A stretch of DNA of 56,110 nt from positions 1 to 56,110 of IMG/VR virus record IMGVR_UViG_3300047550_002572; one strand, given 5' to 3'. Position 1 is the first letter of the stretch. Each line of letters starts with the position of its first letter. Below are positions 14,385 through 22,674 of this stretch, piece after piece. The translations under genes and the position numbers were made by a program. A model generated the notes under the pieces. The model was not told the origin of the DNA. It saw only the letters and a program-made list of their open reading frames with translations, and ran no database searches. This DNA is from a virus.

Positions 14385-15040
14385 AGCCCGCACGTGTCGT
14401 AGTCATCGACTGTCCTTGGGAGTACCGTTCTCGGCATGACACCCGCAAGAAGTCGAAGTTCGGGTACGGGGTTGCCGCACGATATTCTAAGGGGGTGATG
14501 AATGAGCAGGCGCTTGTCGAACTGGGACCGTTGATCCGAGCAGTCTGCACGCCAGACGCCTACGTCTTCTCGTGGGCGACTCGGCCCAATCTCGACGTGG
14601 CGATTCGAGTGCTCGACGGCTGGGGGCTGAAGTTCATCACCATGCCGATGACGTGGGTGAAGCTGTACCGTGACGGGTCGCTGTTCAAAGGGCCTGGCCG
14701 GTACACGTTTTCGAACGCCGAGGATCTGCTGCTGGGGCGGTACCCCAAGTCAAAGTGCTGGCACCCCAACACCGGCTGGCGACCTGAGAGCGTGGTTCAG
14801 ACCGTACACCCGCAATGTGAGAACAAGAAGATTATTCACAGCCGCAAGCCCGAAGAGGTTCAGGACGCGCTCGACCGATGGCTTCGCCCCTACGCAGGGG
14901 ACAGCACGTTCCTGGAGATTTTCGCGACACGCCCTCGAGATGGGTGGACGTGCTTCGGATACGACGTGACAAAGCGAGACATCCGAGAAGACCTCAAAGA
15001 CATGGCCGCGCAGATTGAACTGGAGGCATTGGCAGAATGA
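14381..15040 (+). CDS. MT-A70-family adenine methyltransferase
   Basis: A 219-residue protein of the MT-A70/phage adenine-N6 methylase type. GTG 14381 is chosen because it overlaps the upstream stop. The catalytic motif normally DPPW reads DCPW at residues 10-13, followed by EYRSRHD. The body has the family pattern of PDAYVFSWATRPNLDVAIRV, LKFITMPMTWVK, KKIIHSRKPEEVQ and FLEIFATRPRDGWTCFGYD. It probably methylates adenine in phage DNA to evade restriction. The Cys in place of Pro leaves activity uncertain. Confidence 0.85.
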   Translation: MKPARVVVIDCPWEYRSRHDTRKKSKFGYGVAARYSKGVMNEQALVELGPLIRAVCTPDAYVFSWATRPNLDVAIRVLDGWGLKFITMPMTWVKLYRDGSLFKGPGRYTFSNAEDLLLGRYPKSKCWHPNTGWRPESVVQTVHPQCENKKIIHSRKPEEVQDALDRWLRPYAGDSTFLEIFATRPRDGWTCFGYDVTKRDIREDLKDMAAQIELEALAE

Positions 15041-15801
15041 AAGGCATCCATCGAGCAGGCGGGTCGGAGATGCAGACGACCTGCCCACAGTGCGGGAAAG
15101 AGAAGCTGTACGTCAGCCTTCGGAAGCGGCTGGGCTACTGCTTCTACTGCGGGAAGGGGTTCAGCCAGGACGAAGTGCGCCGACTCGGCATGGACGACGA
15201 AGTGCAGGCGTTCACAGCGGTCATCAACCGAGACAACCAGCACATCAACTTGGTATCGCCTGAAACCGACGCCGACGCTCGAGCCTACCTCGCTAAACGA
15301 AAGGTCCGCGCCAAAGACTGCTCGTCGTTCATTATGTACTCGCCTGAGCTGCGGCGGCTGTTTTTCCGCATCTGGTCGCCCAACAGCGCGGCTTACGCGC
15401 CTGCGTACCATACCCGAAGCATAGACCCAGGCAAGGGGTGGATGTGCAGCCCAGGCGTGCAGAAAGCCCACTACTGGTTCGGGCATCGAGGGGGAGAAGT
15501 GATCACCGTGGTTGAGGGGATCTTCGACGCCATCTCCCTGCACCATCGAGGCGTGGTCGCCGTCGCCCTGCTGGGCACCCAGATGTCCGAAACTCAGCTT
15601 GCAGGGCTGCTGGAGTGGAACCCTCTGCAGCAGGTGGTAGTGTGGATGGACGACGACGAAGCAGGACGTAAAGCTTCAGACCGTATCTGCGCCCAGCTCG
15701 AACCCGTCGTTCGTTCGGTGGTGCAGGTGACCGAGCATCCTGAGCCTTCAGAGAGTTCCGACGTTCCGGAGGAATGTTATGCGATTCATTGCCACCGGTG
15801 A
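15037..15801 (+). CDS. Zinc-ribbon/TOPRIM primase-like protein
   Basis: A 254-residue protein, translation-coupled by ATGA (ATG 15070, with GGAG upstream, is an alternative start). The N-terminus has a zinc ribbon with Cys16, Cys19, Cys35 and Cys38. The C-terminal half is a TOPRIM fold with VVEGIFDAI (Glu160) and VWMDDDEAGRKASDRI (acidic cluster 205-208). This is the layout of the T7 gp4 primase part without the helicase. It should make RNA primers for the lagging strand, working with the DnaB-like helicase. Confidence 0.85.
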   Translation: MKGIHRAGGSEMQTTCPQCGKEKLYVSLRKRLGYCFYCGKGFSQDEVRRLGMDDEVQAFTAVINRDNQHINLVSPETDADARAYLAKRKVRAKDCSSFIMYSPELRRLFFRIWSPNSAAYAPAYHTRSIDPGKGWMCSPGVQKAHYWFGHRGGEVITVVEGIFDAISLHHRGVVAVALLGTQMSETQLAGLLEWNPLQQVVVWMDDDEAGRKASDRICAQLEPVVRSVVQVTEHPEPSESSDVPEECYAIHCHR

Positions 15802-16819
15802 TGTTCACATTTCCGACCGATTGGTGAATGGCCGATCTCGGCTGGAGGTGGGCGAGCGCCTGCTGATGGACATTGGCGCCCTCGCCGCCCATCACAAGGT
15901 CGGCCACGTCTTCATCAACGGCGACCTGTGGGACAAGAAACAAGGAACTCCTCGAGGCGTGTTGCGGGTGATCTACCGATGCCTGCGCCACATGAAGTTT
16001 AAACTGGGGCTGAAGGTTCACTGGCTGCGCGGCAATCACGAAACGCCTGACAACAGCGACCCCACCGATACCATGATGTCGCTGTTCAGCGAGGTGGCCC
16101 ACGTTGTGGTTCGACCTGCTGTGTTCGACCTGCCAGACTGCAGGTTTTTTCTCCTTCCATGGTACCCCGCACCAGCCTTCATCAAACATGCCCAAGACCT
16201 CGCAACGAAGGCTCGAGGCAAGCGGGACAAGCGGCAGATTCTGTTCGCGCATGTCGGGCTCAGGGAAGGAAGGATTTCCCCCTCTAATATCCAACTTCCC
16301 CAGAGGGTGTCGGTGACTCACTTGTACCCCGACTTCTACGATGCCGTGCTTCTGGGCGACTATCACAGCCACCAGATGCTGACCGACAACGTGATGTACA
16401 TGGGAGCCCCCATTCCTCATCTGTTCGGGGACGAAGGGTTCTCGGAGGGGCCTTGGCTGGTGGACACCGACACCATGAACATGGAAACGCTGGGGCTCCC
16501 ACACGGCTACCCCAAGTTCAGGAAGTGGACGCTGACCAGCGCGGAAGCGGTGACGATTCCAGGCTACGACGTGGCCGACTACAACCGGATCTACGCTCCG
16601 GTGACATCGCACCAAGTGCTACGGGCGATGTACGCAGGAGCGGACCTGCGCCCGCTATCGGTCGAGCCGGTGCTCGACATGAGCCAGAGCCGAATTAGCG
16701 CGGAGGACGTGCAGTCTCCCGAGAAGCTGGTAGATCGGTTCCTGGCCCTTCGAGGGAAGGGCGGGGACGAGGGGAAAGCCCTGCGGGAAACCGCACTCGA
16801 ACTGATACGAGAGGTATAG
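15779..16819 (+). CDS. SbcD/Mre11-like nuclease (T4 gp47-like)
   Basis: A 346-residue metallophosphoesterase. Metal-binding motifs occur in order: GDVH 7-10, GDLWD 48-52, GNHE 85-88, FAHVG, and GDYHSHQ. This set is diagnostic for the Mre11/SbcD group. The C-terminal part is helical and probably binds the SbcC partner encoded at 18021. The complex resects DNA ends and opens hairpins for recombination. The methyltransferase gene lies between the two subunit genes. Confidence 0.9.
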   Translation: MRFIATGDVHISDRLVNGRSRLEVGERLLMDIGALAAHHKVGHVFINGDLWDKKQGTPRGVLRVIYRCLRHMKFKLGLKVHWLRGNHETPDNSDPTDTMMSLFSEVAHVVVRPAVFDLPDCRFFLLPWYPAPAFIKHAQDLATKARGKRDKRQILFAHVGLREGRISPSNIQLPQRVSVTHLYPDFYDAVLLGDYHSHQMLTDNVMYMGAPIPHLFGDEGFSEGPWLVDTDTMNMETLGLPHGYPKFRKWTLTSAEAVTIPGYDVADYNRIYAPVTSHQVLRAMYAGADLRPLSVEPVLDMSQSRISAEDVQSPEKLVDRFLALRGKGGDEGKALRETALELIREV

Positions 16820-16824
16820 ACTTT

Positions 16825-18024
16825 GTGGATCCTTCCTCCTTCACTGTCATGTCGCTTTGTGCCGGAATCGGAGGGCTCGACCTCGGACTCCGACTCGCTG
16901 TTCCCTCTGCTCGAACAGTATGTGTGGTGGAGAGGGAAGCCTTCGCCATCGCGCACCTGGTCCAAAAGATGGAAAACGGTCACTTGGACCCAGCACCTAT
17001 CTGGACGGACCTTACTCGGTTCGACGGCAAAGCGTGGCGTGGCGTCGTGGATTGCATCATTGGTGGCTACCCGTGCCAGCCATTCTCGGTTGCGGGAAGA
17101 CGAGCTGGAACCGACGATCCAAGACATCTGTTCCCACACATTGCCCGCATCATTGCAGAGGTGCAACCTGCCGTGGTGTTCTTCGAGAACGTCGATGCCC
17201 ACCTTACCCTTGGATTTGAAGAAGTCGGAGAGCGACTTCAAGAACTGGGTTACATCGTTACGGCAGGCGTATTCTCAGCGTCAGAAGTGGGCGCTCCGCA
17301 TCGTCGAAAACGGTTGTTCATCCTGGCCCATCGCTACGGCAATGGATTCGGTAGGGAGTCGATCACAAGAATACCCAACTATCAGCGGACGACACAAAGG
17401 AACGACGCTGACCGACGCGATCCAGCAATGGCGTACTCCGAGCGCATCAGACGGCGAGGGTGGAGTGATGGAGATGCGCGCGGGGGCGGACGGCAAGTAC
17501 AAGCTACGCGACCACGCGGTGAACGAGACGAGGAAATGGTTGACGCCATCGTGCAGGGATTGGCGGGACGGTCGGGCTTCGGAGGAGACAATGAGTCACA
17601 ACAGCAGACCTCTGAACGAGGTGGCAGTTCATTCGGTTCGCACACAACCTTTGGCGGGGGAGACGCTTTCCGACATCGCGGTGGTGAAGATGGACGAGTG
17701 GCAAACCCCGGCGTCCTTTCAGGGCAGGACCAGGCGGCAGGGGGCGACGAGGGAGCAGCGCCAGGCCAGCCAGGTGGAGGCCATGCTCCCGCTGCAAGCG
17801 GAGAAGATCGCGCTTTCTCTTTGTTCCCCCCAGCACCAGACGACATCGACCGATGGCAAGAAACCGACAAAGAGCTCTGGCCTGCAACTCAATCCGATGT
17901 TCGTGGAGTGGTTGATGGGAATGCCTCACGGGTGGACCGACTGCGAGCACTTGGAAACGGAGTCGTTCCGCTTGTGGCAGCAGTCGCATTCCGAACTCTT
18001 GCAAAGGACCTTAGATTGCTATGA
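16825..18024 (+). CDS. DNA cytosine-C5 methyltransferase
   Basis: A 399-residue C5 methyltransferase starting at GTG 16825. Motifs are intact: LCAGIGGLDLGL (11-22), the PCQ catalytic loop with Cys84, ENV 121-123, PHRRKRLF 158-165, and the C-terminal RALGNGVVP near 374-382. Residues about 170-365, where target recognition should lie, are Gly/Arg-rich and low in complexity. A second frame over the same bases (17342-18046) encodes sequence typical of other phage methylases, so this half seems dual-coding. It probably protects phage DNA from restriction. It overlaps the SbcC gene start by ATGA. Confidence 0.9.
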   Translation: MDPSSFTVMSLCAGIGGLDLGLRLAVPSARTVCVVEREAFAIAHLVQKMENGHLDPAPIWTDLTRFDGKAWRGVVDCIIGGYPCQPFSVAGRRAGTDDPRHLFPHIARIIAEVQPAVVFFENVDAHLTLGFEEVGERLQELGYIVTAGVFSASEVGAPHRRKRLFILAHRYGNGFGRESITRIPNYQRTTQRNDADRRDPAMAYSERIRRRGWSDGDARGGGRQVQATRPRGERDEEMVDAIVQGLAGRSGFGGDNESQQQTSERGGSSFGSHTTFGGGDAFRHRGGEDGRVANPGVLSGQDQAAGGDEGAAPGQPGGGHAPAASGEDRAFSLFPPAPDDIDRWQETDKELWPATQSDVRGVVDGNASRVDRLRALGNGVVPLVAAVAFRTLAKDLRLL

Positions 18025-18046
18025 ATCTAACGCATCTCGCCCTTAG
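17342..18046 (+). CDS. Second-frame ORF inside the methyltransferase gene
   Basis: The frame +1 to the methyltransferase stays open for the whole length (16823-18046). From ATG 17342 it encodes 234 residues. Several stretches match what is usual in the C-terminal half of other phage C5 methylases: repeated WRTPSASDGEG / KWLTPSCRDW units, GTTLTDA, and LNPMFVEWLMGMPHGW followed by a FRLWQQSHSELL-like end. The first part, before about 17300, looks like a shadow. It may be a separate product, or be joined to the methyltransferase N-terminus by a +1 frameshift. Confidence 0.55.
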   Translation: MDSVGSRSQEYPTISGRHKGTTLTDAIQQWRTPSASDGEGGVMEMRAGADGKYKLRDHAVNETRKWLTPSCRDWRDGRASEETMSHNSRPLNEVAVHSVRTQPLAGETLSDIAVVKMDEWQTPASFQGRTRRQGATREQRQASQVEAMLPLQAEKIALSLCSPQHQTTSTDGKKPTKSSGLQLNPMFVEWLMGMPHGWTDCEHLETESFRLWQQSHSELLQRTLDCYESNASRP

Positions 18047-19757
18047 CGGGTTCAGGTCGTTCAAGCACAAGCACGAAGTTGCTTTTGACAAGGGCGCCGT
18101 GTTCGTGCTGGGACGAAACCATGACGACCCTGCGTTCGACTCCAACGGGGGCGGCAAGACCACCCTCTGCGCGGCCATCCCGTGGGCGTTGTACGGCCAG
18201 CTCTCCACCGCCGCGCAGAAGGACCAGATCATTCATCGCGAAGTGGACAAAGCCTCTGTCGAGCTGCGGTTCGGAGAAGAACTGATGGTGCGTCGGTCCA
18301 AAGAGCGCGGCCATCCCGAGGTGTTGTCGTTCTGGTACGAAGGAAGGTGGCACGAAGGAGACCTCGCGGCTACCCAAGAGAAACTCGTGCGCGTCATCGG
18401 CGTGTCTAGCTCGCTATTCTTCAACAGCCTTTGGATCGACGCGCAGAGCAAGGCGGTTCAGTTTTTGTGGGCAACACCAGGCAAGCGGTTGGAGATCCTT
18501 GAAGAGCTGATGTCGGACGGGATCTACACTGTTGCCCGTTCGAAGGCCGAAGAAAAGCGCAAAGCTCTAGAGCACAAGAAGGCGATGGCAAAGGGAAAGA
18601 TCGAGGCGTTCGTCGCTGCCGAGGAGCGAGAGCGCCAAGCCATCAACCGAGCGAAGGCTGAGATGGCCCAAGCGGTTACCGCTCGAACCACCCGCGTCGC
18701 CAAGCAGAATCAACGCCAAGTAGACCTTCGCGTGGAGATTGGGCGCTTGCAGGCCGAAGTCGATAGTTTGGAAGTGCAGGATACCCCCGACGCTATCACC
18801 GCCCAAATTCAACGATTCGAGTATGAGCTGAGTCAGATCGAGCAGCAGGGCAACGCAATACCTCTGCCGCCTACACTGCCCGAGGCCGGTACGACTTGTC
18901 CAACCTGCCTGCAGGGCATCCCCGCAGAGCACGTTCACGCCATTCATCGGAAAGCCGAGGACGGCATCAAGAAACGTAAAGAGCTGCGCGAGGCGGCAGA
19001 CCGCGCTCGAGAGCAACGGGACAAAGCCAAGCAACGGCTACGCGAGTTTGCGTCTACGTCGGCCCAGCGCAACAGCGTGGAACGCCTGTTGCGAGATCGG
19101 CAGCGGGAGCTGTCAGACTTGGCGCAGACACCCACGAACGACCCCTACATAGATTCGCTGCAGCAGACCATCGAGGCGGCGAAAGACGCCCTCGACGGGC
19201 TGCAGCGCAACATCCAGCAGCACGAGCAGATCATGCACGAGTGCGCCCAGAAGATCCCGCTCTACAAGTTCTGGGAGACGGGGTTTGGCGCTCGAGGGAT
19301 TCGCTCGCTCCTGCTCGACGACGTGCGGGCCATTCTGGCGTACCACACCGAGGTGTACGCAGCCGCACTGGCAGGTGAACAGATCCGCATCGAGTTTCCT
19401 GCGGGGGACAAAGGGTTCGAGATCCTGCTGCACACCCCCGCAGGCACCGCCGAGCTCAACACGTTCAGCCGCGGGGAATCTTGGCGGGCCAATCTTGGAG
19501 TGCTTTTGGCGTTGCGGAAGACGGTGGCACATCTGAGCGCGACACGGCTGTCGTTGCTTGTGCTCGACGACCCCTGCGGGGACCTCGACGACAGCGGAGT
19601 TCGCGCAGTCGTGAACACTGTACAGGCGCTTGCGTCTGAGTTCGGGACAGTGCTGGTGACGTTGCCGCGGCACGTTGACAACGTGAGTGACGATGATATT
19701 ATTCGAGTAGAAAAACGACAGGGCGTAAGCACCCTCGTCGTGACAGAGGAGGTCTGA
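18021..19757 (+). CDS. SbcC/Rad50-like ATPase (T4 gp46-like)
   Basis: A 578-residue SMC-type ATPase. The N-terminus has SGFRSFKHKHEV and the Walker A core NGGGKTT (42-48). Two long coiled-coil arms flank a zinc hook CPTC near residue 295. The C-terminus has FSRGESWRANLGVLLALR (signature) and the Walker B LLVLDDPCGDLDD. It partners the SbcD-like nuclease at 15779. It overlaps the methyltransferase stop by ATGA, and a promoter for the next gene lies within its 3' end. Confidence 0.9.
   Translation: MNLTHLALSGFRSFKHKHEVAFDKGAVFVLGRNHDDPAFDSNGGGKTTLCAAIPWALYGQLSTAAQKDQIIHREVDKASVELRFGEELMVRRSKERGHPEVLSFWYEGRWHEGDLAATQEKLVRVIGVSSSLFFNSLWIDAQSKAVQFLWATPGKRLEILEELMSDGIYTVARSKAEEKRKALEHKKAMAKGKIEAFVAAEERERQAINRAKAEMAQAVTARTTRVAKQNQRQVDLRVEIGRLQAEVDSLEVQDTPDAITAQIQRFEYELSQIEQQGNAIPLPPTLPEAGTTCPTCLQGIPAEHVHAIHRKAEDGIKKRKELREAADRAREQRDKAKQRLREFASTSAQRNSVERLLRDRQRELSDLAQTPTNDPYIDSLQQTIEAAKDALDGLQRNIQQHEQIMHECAQKIPLYKFWETGFGARGIRSLLLDDVRAILAYHTEVYAAALAGEQIRIEFPAGDKGFEILLHTPAGTAELNTFSRGESWRANLGVLLALRKTVAHLSATRLSLLVLDDPCGDLDDSGVRAVVNTVQALASEFGTVLVTLPRHVDNVSDDDIIRVEKRQGVSTLVVTEEV
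19675..19702 (+). promoter_or_regulatory. Promoter within the end of the SbcC-like gene
   Basis: TTGACA at 19675-19680, a 16-base spacer and TATTAT (5 of 6 consensus) at 19697-19702. It predicts a start near 19709, fifty bases before the gene at 19759, giving that gene expression apart from the replication operon. Confidence 0.65.
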
Positions 19758-19758
19758 A

Positions 19759-20832
19759 ATGCCGGTATATACCAGCTTGGATATCTTGCTTGCAAAAGCG
19801 GCATACCCTATAGCCGCAGGGACGGCAATCAGCCGCTTCAACAACATGGAAGTACAGGTCCCCGACGCCAATATGTCGTTGGGAGGGACCAACAGCAAGA
19901 ACAGGCTCATCCCAGACCAGTATTTGCCTATCTTCCAGGACAGCCCCAGCGACTTGGTGCCTGGGCCAAACGCAGGGACCACTGCAGGTGGGAACGGGGT
20001 GGCTGCGTATCGTTTGTTCCGAGACATCTCTGCAACTGAAGCGGCGGCTGGAGTTACAATCTACCGTGGGATTTTTCTGCAAGTCAACACGACAGACCAG
20101 AGCAGCGTTACGCTCGACGTGTACTCCAACGGCCCCAGCGTCGGAACAATTCAGCTTGGAACAGAAGCTCTCAGCACTGGAGTTTTGGGGGACAAATACG
20201 TTCAGCGAATTGCGACTGAATCGACGGCTCCAAGTACCGTTGTGTTTGGTAGTTACACGTCCAGCGCCAGCACATTGTCGCTTGGCACCGTCGCAAGCGG
20301 GGGGTATGCGTTTTTGTGGTTGAAGCTGACGCTTGGCGCAGGGGCTTCGGCAAAAGCCTACGACAACTTCTCTTTGGTGTTTCGCACAAGCGGTTCTTCT
20401 TTTTCCAACCCTGTCTTCTTTCACACTGTAGGCGCAGGAATCACCAGCGCATCGGTGAGCGGGCTTCTTGATGGAATGATTGTGCAGCACCCGTTCGGCG
20501 AAACGTATACCATCTCGACGACGAACAGCAGCGGAACCGCAACAGACCCGCCAAGCAACCTAGTCATGGTATACACTGCAAGCAGTTTCAGCAGCCCAAT
20601 GTACCAGGATCGCACGTTGCCTCAGATCGACAGCATCGCCAATGCAGATTCGGCAAAGGTGGCAGGGCTGCTGAACCCTTCTGCCAGTGTTGTCGGACAG
20701 GCGATCAAGACCGCGACAGGAGTCTACCAGTACAGGTTCAAGCCCCCCGTCCCTGGGTACTACTATTTGACCTTCGACTGTGGAGGGGAAGTGCAGACTA
20801 CTCGAGGCGTCGAGGTCACGCCCGTCGCATGA
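19759..20832 (+). CDS. Structural-looking protein of unknown function
   Basis: A 357-residue protein rich in Ser, Thr, Gly and Ala with short beta-strand patterns throughout, low in Lys/Arg, and ending PVPGYYYLTFDCGG. It looks like a virion, decoration or adhesin-type protein rather than an enzyme. AGGAGG precedes ATG 19759, and the palindrome GGTATATACC lies at codons 2-5. It sits on the replication strand between SbcC-like and RusA-like genes but has its own promoter, as moron genes do. No family was recognised. Confidence 0.75.
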   Translation: MPVYTSLDILLAKAAYPIAAGTAISRFNNMEVQVPDANMSLGGTNSKNRLIPDQYLPIFQDSPSDLVPGPNAGTTAGGNGVAAYRLFRDISATEAAAGVTIYRGIFLQVNTTDQSSVTLDVYSNGPSVGTIQLGTEALSTGVLGDKYVQRIATESTAPSTVVFGSYTSSASTLSLGTVASGGYAFLWLKLTLGAGASAKAYDNFSLVFRTSGSSFSNPVFFHTVGAGITSASVSGLLDGMIVQHPFGETYTISTTNSSGTATDPPSNLVMVYTASSFSSPMYQDRTLPQIDSIANADSAKVAGLLNPSASVVGQAIKTATGVYQYRFKPPVPGYYYLTFDCGGEVQTTRGVEVTPVA

Positions 20833-21275
20833 GATTTATGATCTTCGTACCAGGCCGACCCAAAGGCAAACAACGAGCTCGCGCTGCGGTAGGCAAGAAC
20901 GGCAAGGCGTTCATGTACACGCCTAAAGATACCATCAACACTGAAGCCACCATTCGAGCACAAGCCATGACGTGGATGGCCCAGAACGGTATTCCGACTC
21001 CGCACGAAGGGCCAGTTCGTATTCTGGTGCGGAATCTATACGCTCGCCCCAAAGAGTTTTGGGACGGGAAAGAGCCTATGGGCGGGCATGGGGACGTAGA
21101 CAACTTGATGAAGGTCGCCATGGACGCGCTGAACAAGGTGCTGTTCAAAGACGACGCTCAAATCATAAAAGGGGTCGCCGACAAAGCCTACCATGACAGA
21201 CCTGGTATGTTGATTATCGCAGAGCTTCTCCCCCTCGTCGAGAAACCCAAGAGAAAGAAGAAAAAAGATGGCTAA
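20829..21275 (+). CDS. RusA-like Holliday junction resolvase
   Basis: A 148-residue protein with the RusA pattern: GRPKGKQRARA near the N-terminus, then GDVDNLMKVAMDALNKVLFKDDAQI, carrying the acidic metal-binding residues Asp89, Asp91 and Asp99. The C-terminus is a run of Lys. It should resolve four-way junctions left by recombination-dependent replication before packaging. It overlaps both neighbours by a few bases. Confidence 0.88.
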   Translation: MRFMIFVPGRPKGKQRARAAVGKNGKAFMYTPKDTINTEATIRAQAMTWMAQNGIPTPHEGPVRILVRNLYARPKEFWDGKEPMGGHGDVDNLMKVAMDALNKVLFKDDAQIIKGVADKAYHDRPGMLIIAELLPLVEKPKRKKKKDG

Positions 21276-21444
21276 GGCCGGACGACCCAGTGTGTACAAA
21301 GACCGCGCTAAAAGCGTAAACCTGTACCTCACCGAGAGCAACTTGGAGTATCTCGAGCGCAAAGCAAAAGAGAAGGGCCTAGCTTCCGCATCGGCCCTTC
21401 TCAATCAGATTCTGCTCGCACTCCGCAAGCGAGAAGCGAGCTGA
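21268..21444 (+). CDS. Small ribbon-helix-helix-like protein, 58 residues
   Basis: Starts at ATG 21268, overlapping the RusA-like gene, with AGAAAGAAGAAAA upstream. The pattern (KSVNLYLTESNLEYLERKAK, then ASALLNQILLALRKRE) is a strand and two helices, typical of ribbon-helix-helix DNA-binding proteins. It is the last rightward gene and ends one base before the end of the leftward arm, so it could regulate the switch to late expression. Not tested. Confidence 0.7.
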   Translation: MAKAGRPSVYKDRAKSVNLYLTESNLEYLERKAKEKGLASASALLNQILLALRKREAS

Positions 21445-21445
21445 C

Positions 21446-21748
21446 CTAATCGCCTACAGTCTTCCCGTTCATCCAACGCCGAATCGCTTCTCTGGTCTCT
21501 GACAGCAGTTGCGTATGGTTCAGAAACGTCGATAGCGTCTCGTGGTGCCGATGTTCGGCTCGGTCTATAGACTCTTTTACGGCTTTCTCGACAGACAGAA
21601 GGGCAGACACTTGCTCTTTGCTGTTGCATTGCAACGTATCGATCAGCCGATTGATCAAGCGGAACCCCAGCCCAATGCCGACAAGCAGCACCAGAATGAA
21701 GCCGCCTAACACTCCATGGTCAAGGTAGGGAGCTGGGTTTAGAAACAT
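21446..21748 (-). CDS. Single-span membrane protein with coiled coil, lysis-associated
   Basis: A 100-residue protein starting at the ATG at 21748. A transmembrane helix (residues about 13-33, GVLGGFILVLLVGIGLGFRL) is followed by a charged helical tail (KEQVSALLSVEKAVKESIDR onwards). It overlaps the putative holin by 29 bases and is last in the late arm. This layout fits an antiholin, spanin-like or second holin component, but there is no lipobox or other clear mark. A longer frame back to 21907 is rejected because it covers the holin. Confidence 0.65.
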   Translation of the reverse strand: MFLNPAPYLDHGVLGGFILVLLVGIGLGFRLINRLIDTLQCNSKEQVSALLSVEKAVKESIDRAEHRHHETLSTFLNHTQLLSETREAIRRWMNGKTVGD

Positions 21749-21932
21749 CTTTAGTTGCGGGTCTTGCGTCCGCAGCAAAGTGAAGTCCTGTTCCCCCCGC
21801 CAGCGCCGCCACCAATGTGGCAACATGCACAGAATTCCAATCACGCCAGACGGGAACAGGGGGGAGTGACGCCACCACTCCCGCCAGCGTGAACAGAATG
21901 CCTGCAAACGTAGTTTTACGGTCGTTCATCAC
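21720..21932 (-). CDS. Putative holin
   Basis: A 70-residue protein with two hydrophobic segments (TFAGILFTLAGVVASLP and VHVATLVAALAGGTGLHFAA), matching the small two-span phage proteins with K-T-T-x-A-G-I-L at the start and a TGLxFAADA end that are usually called holins. It overlaps the upstream tail gene by ATGA. It would form membrane holes to let the CHAP endolysin (53494) reach the wall. Confidence 0.65.
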   Translation of the reverse strand: MMNDRKTTFAGILFTLAGVVASLPPVPVWRDWNSVHVATLVAALAGGTGLHFAADARPATKDVSKPSSLP

Positions 21933-22291
21933 AGGATGCGAAACGACGTTCCGTCGTAAACGAGAACGTACACCGTTCCGTTGACGAACTCACCGCCCGC
22001 TAGAGCTGCATTGGCATTGGTAACAATAGCTTTCGCTCCAATACCGTTGATGTCTAGAGTGCTGGCTGCGTCATTGGTGGTCGCTCCGCTTTTGAACACC
22101 AGAAACGTGCCTTTGGTAAGAGAGCCCATGGGGCTGGTCGTGGTTCCGGTATAGGCGTTCTTTGCGCCCGCGCCTTCAACGTACACCGTGTTGGCGAGGT
22201 TAGCCGCAGAAGCGGCACCTAGATCGGTACCATAGGTGTTGGTAGTCGCCTTGCTTGTGCGCCCAGGCTGGGCGAAGCGCGTGACGCCCAT
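21929..22291 (-). CDS. Tail-fibre tip or adhesin-like protein
   Basis: A 120-residue Thr/Ala/Gly-rich protein with repeated short strands (GTFLVFKSGATTNDAASTLD, GTVYVLVYDGTSFRIL). The sequence GxVYVLVYDGTSFRIL at the very end is a common ending of phage fibre tips. It is fourth in a run of four small tail-type genes. It probably contributes to host recognition. Confidence 0.7.
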   Translation of the reverse strand: MGVTRFAQPGRTSKATTNTYGTDLGAASAANLANTVYVEGAGAKNAYTGTTTSPMGSLTKGTFLVFKSGATTNDAASTLDINGIGAKAIVTNANAALAGGEFVNGTVYVLVYDGTSFRIL

Positions 22292-22674
22292 CAGCGTTCG
22301 ACCTCGTAGTTCACGTCGATGCTGACGCGGTTGTCCACCGACGCGAGAGCGGCGAGGATCTGCCCGTTCGTCAGGAACATGTCCTTCAGGTCGAGGATCA
22401 CGGTCTCGTTAGCGGCGAGAGCCAGTGCGGTGAACAGGTTGTTCACGGCGCTGTTGCCCAAAGTCGTCGCATACTTGCGGAGCGTCACCGTGGTGGCGTT
22501 GCCGCTGCGCTCGCACAGCACGATGTTGAGGATCTTGTACCGGCCTCCCGAAGGGGCAGTCAAGATCGCCGTCTCGGCGTTGGTGACAGACGTGGGAGCC
22601 GACAGGCTCTTTCCGGTCCAGTTGGGGAGCTGACGGGTGTTGCTACCCGCAGCAGACTGACCACTTGTAGGCAT
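22291..22674 (-). CDS. Small tail-associated protein
   Basis: A 127-residue protein. It reads as a beta sandwich with TAPSGGRYKILNIVLCER, TVTLRKY and a polar C-terminus (VSIDVNYEVER). Similar small beta proteins are found beside fibre genes in podoviruses. GGAGGAAAG precedes the ATG. No firm function. Confidence 0.7.
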   Translation of the reverse strand: MPTSGQSAAGSNTRQLPNWTGKSLSAPTSVTNAETAILTAPSGGRYKILNIVLCERSGNATTVTLRKYATTLGNSAVNNLFTALALAANETVILDLKDMFLTNGQILAALASVDNRVSIDVNYEVER

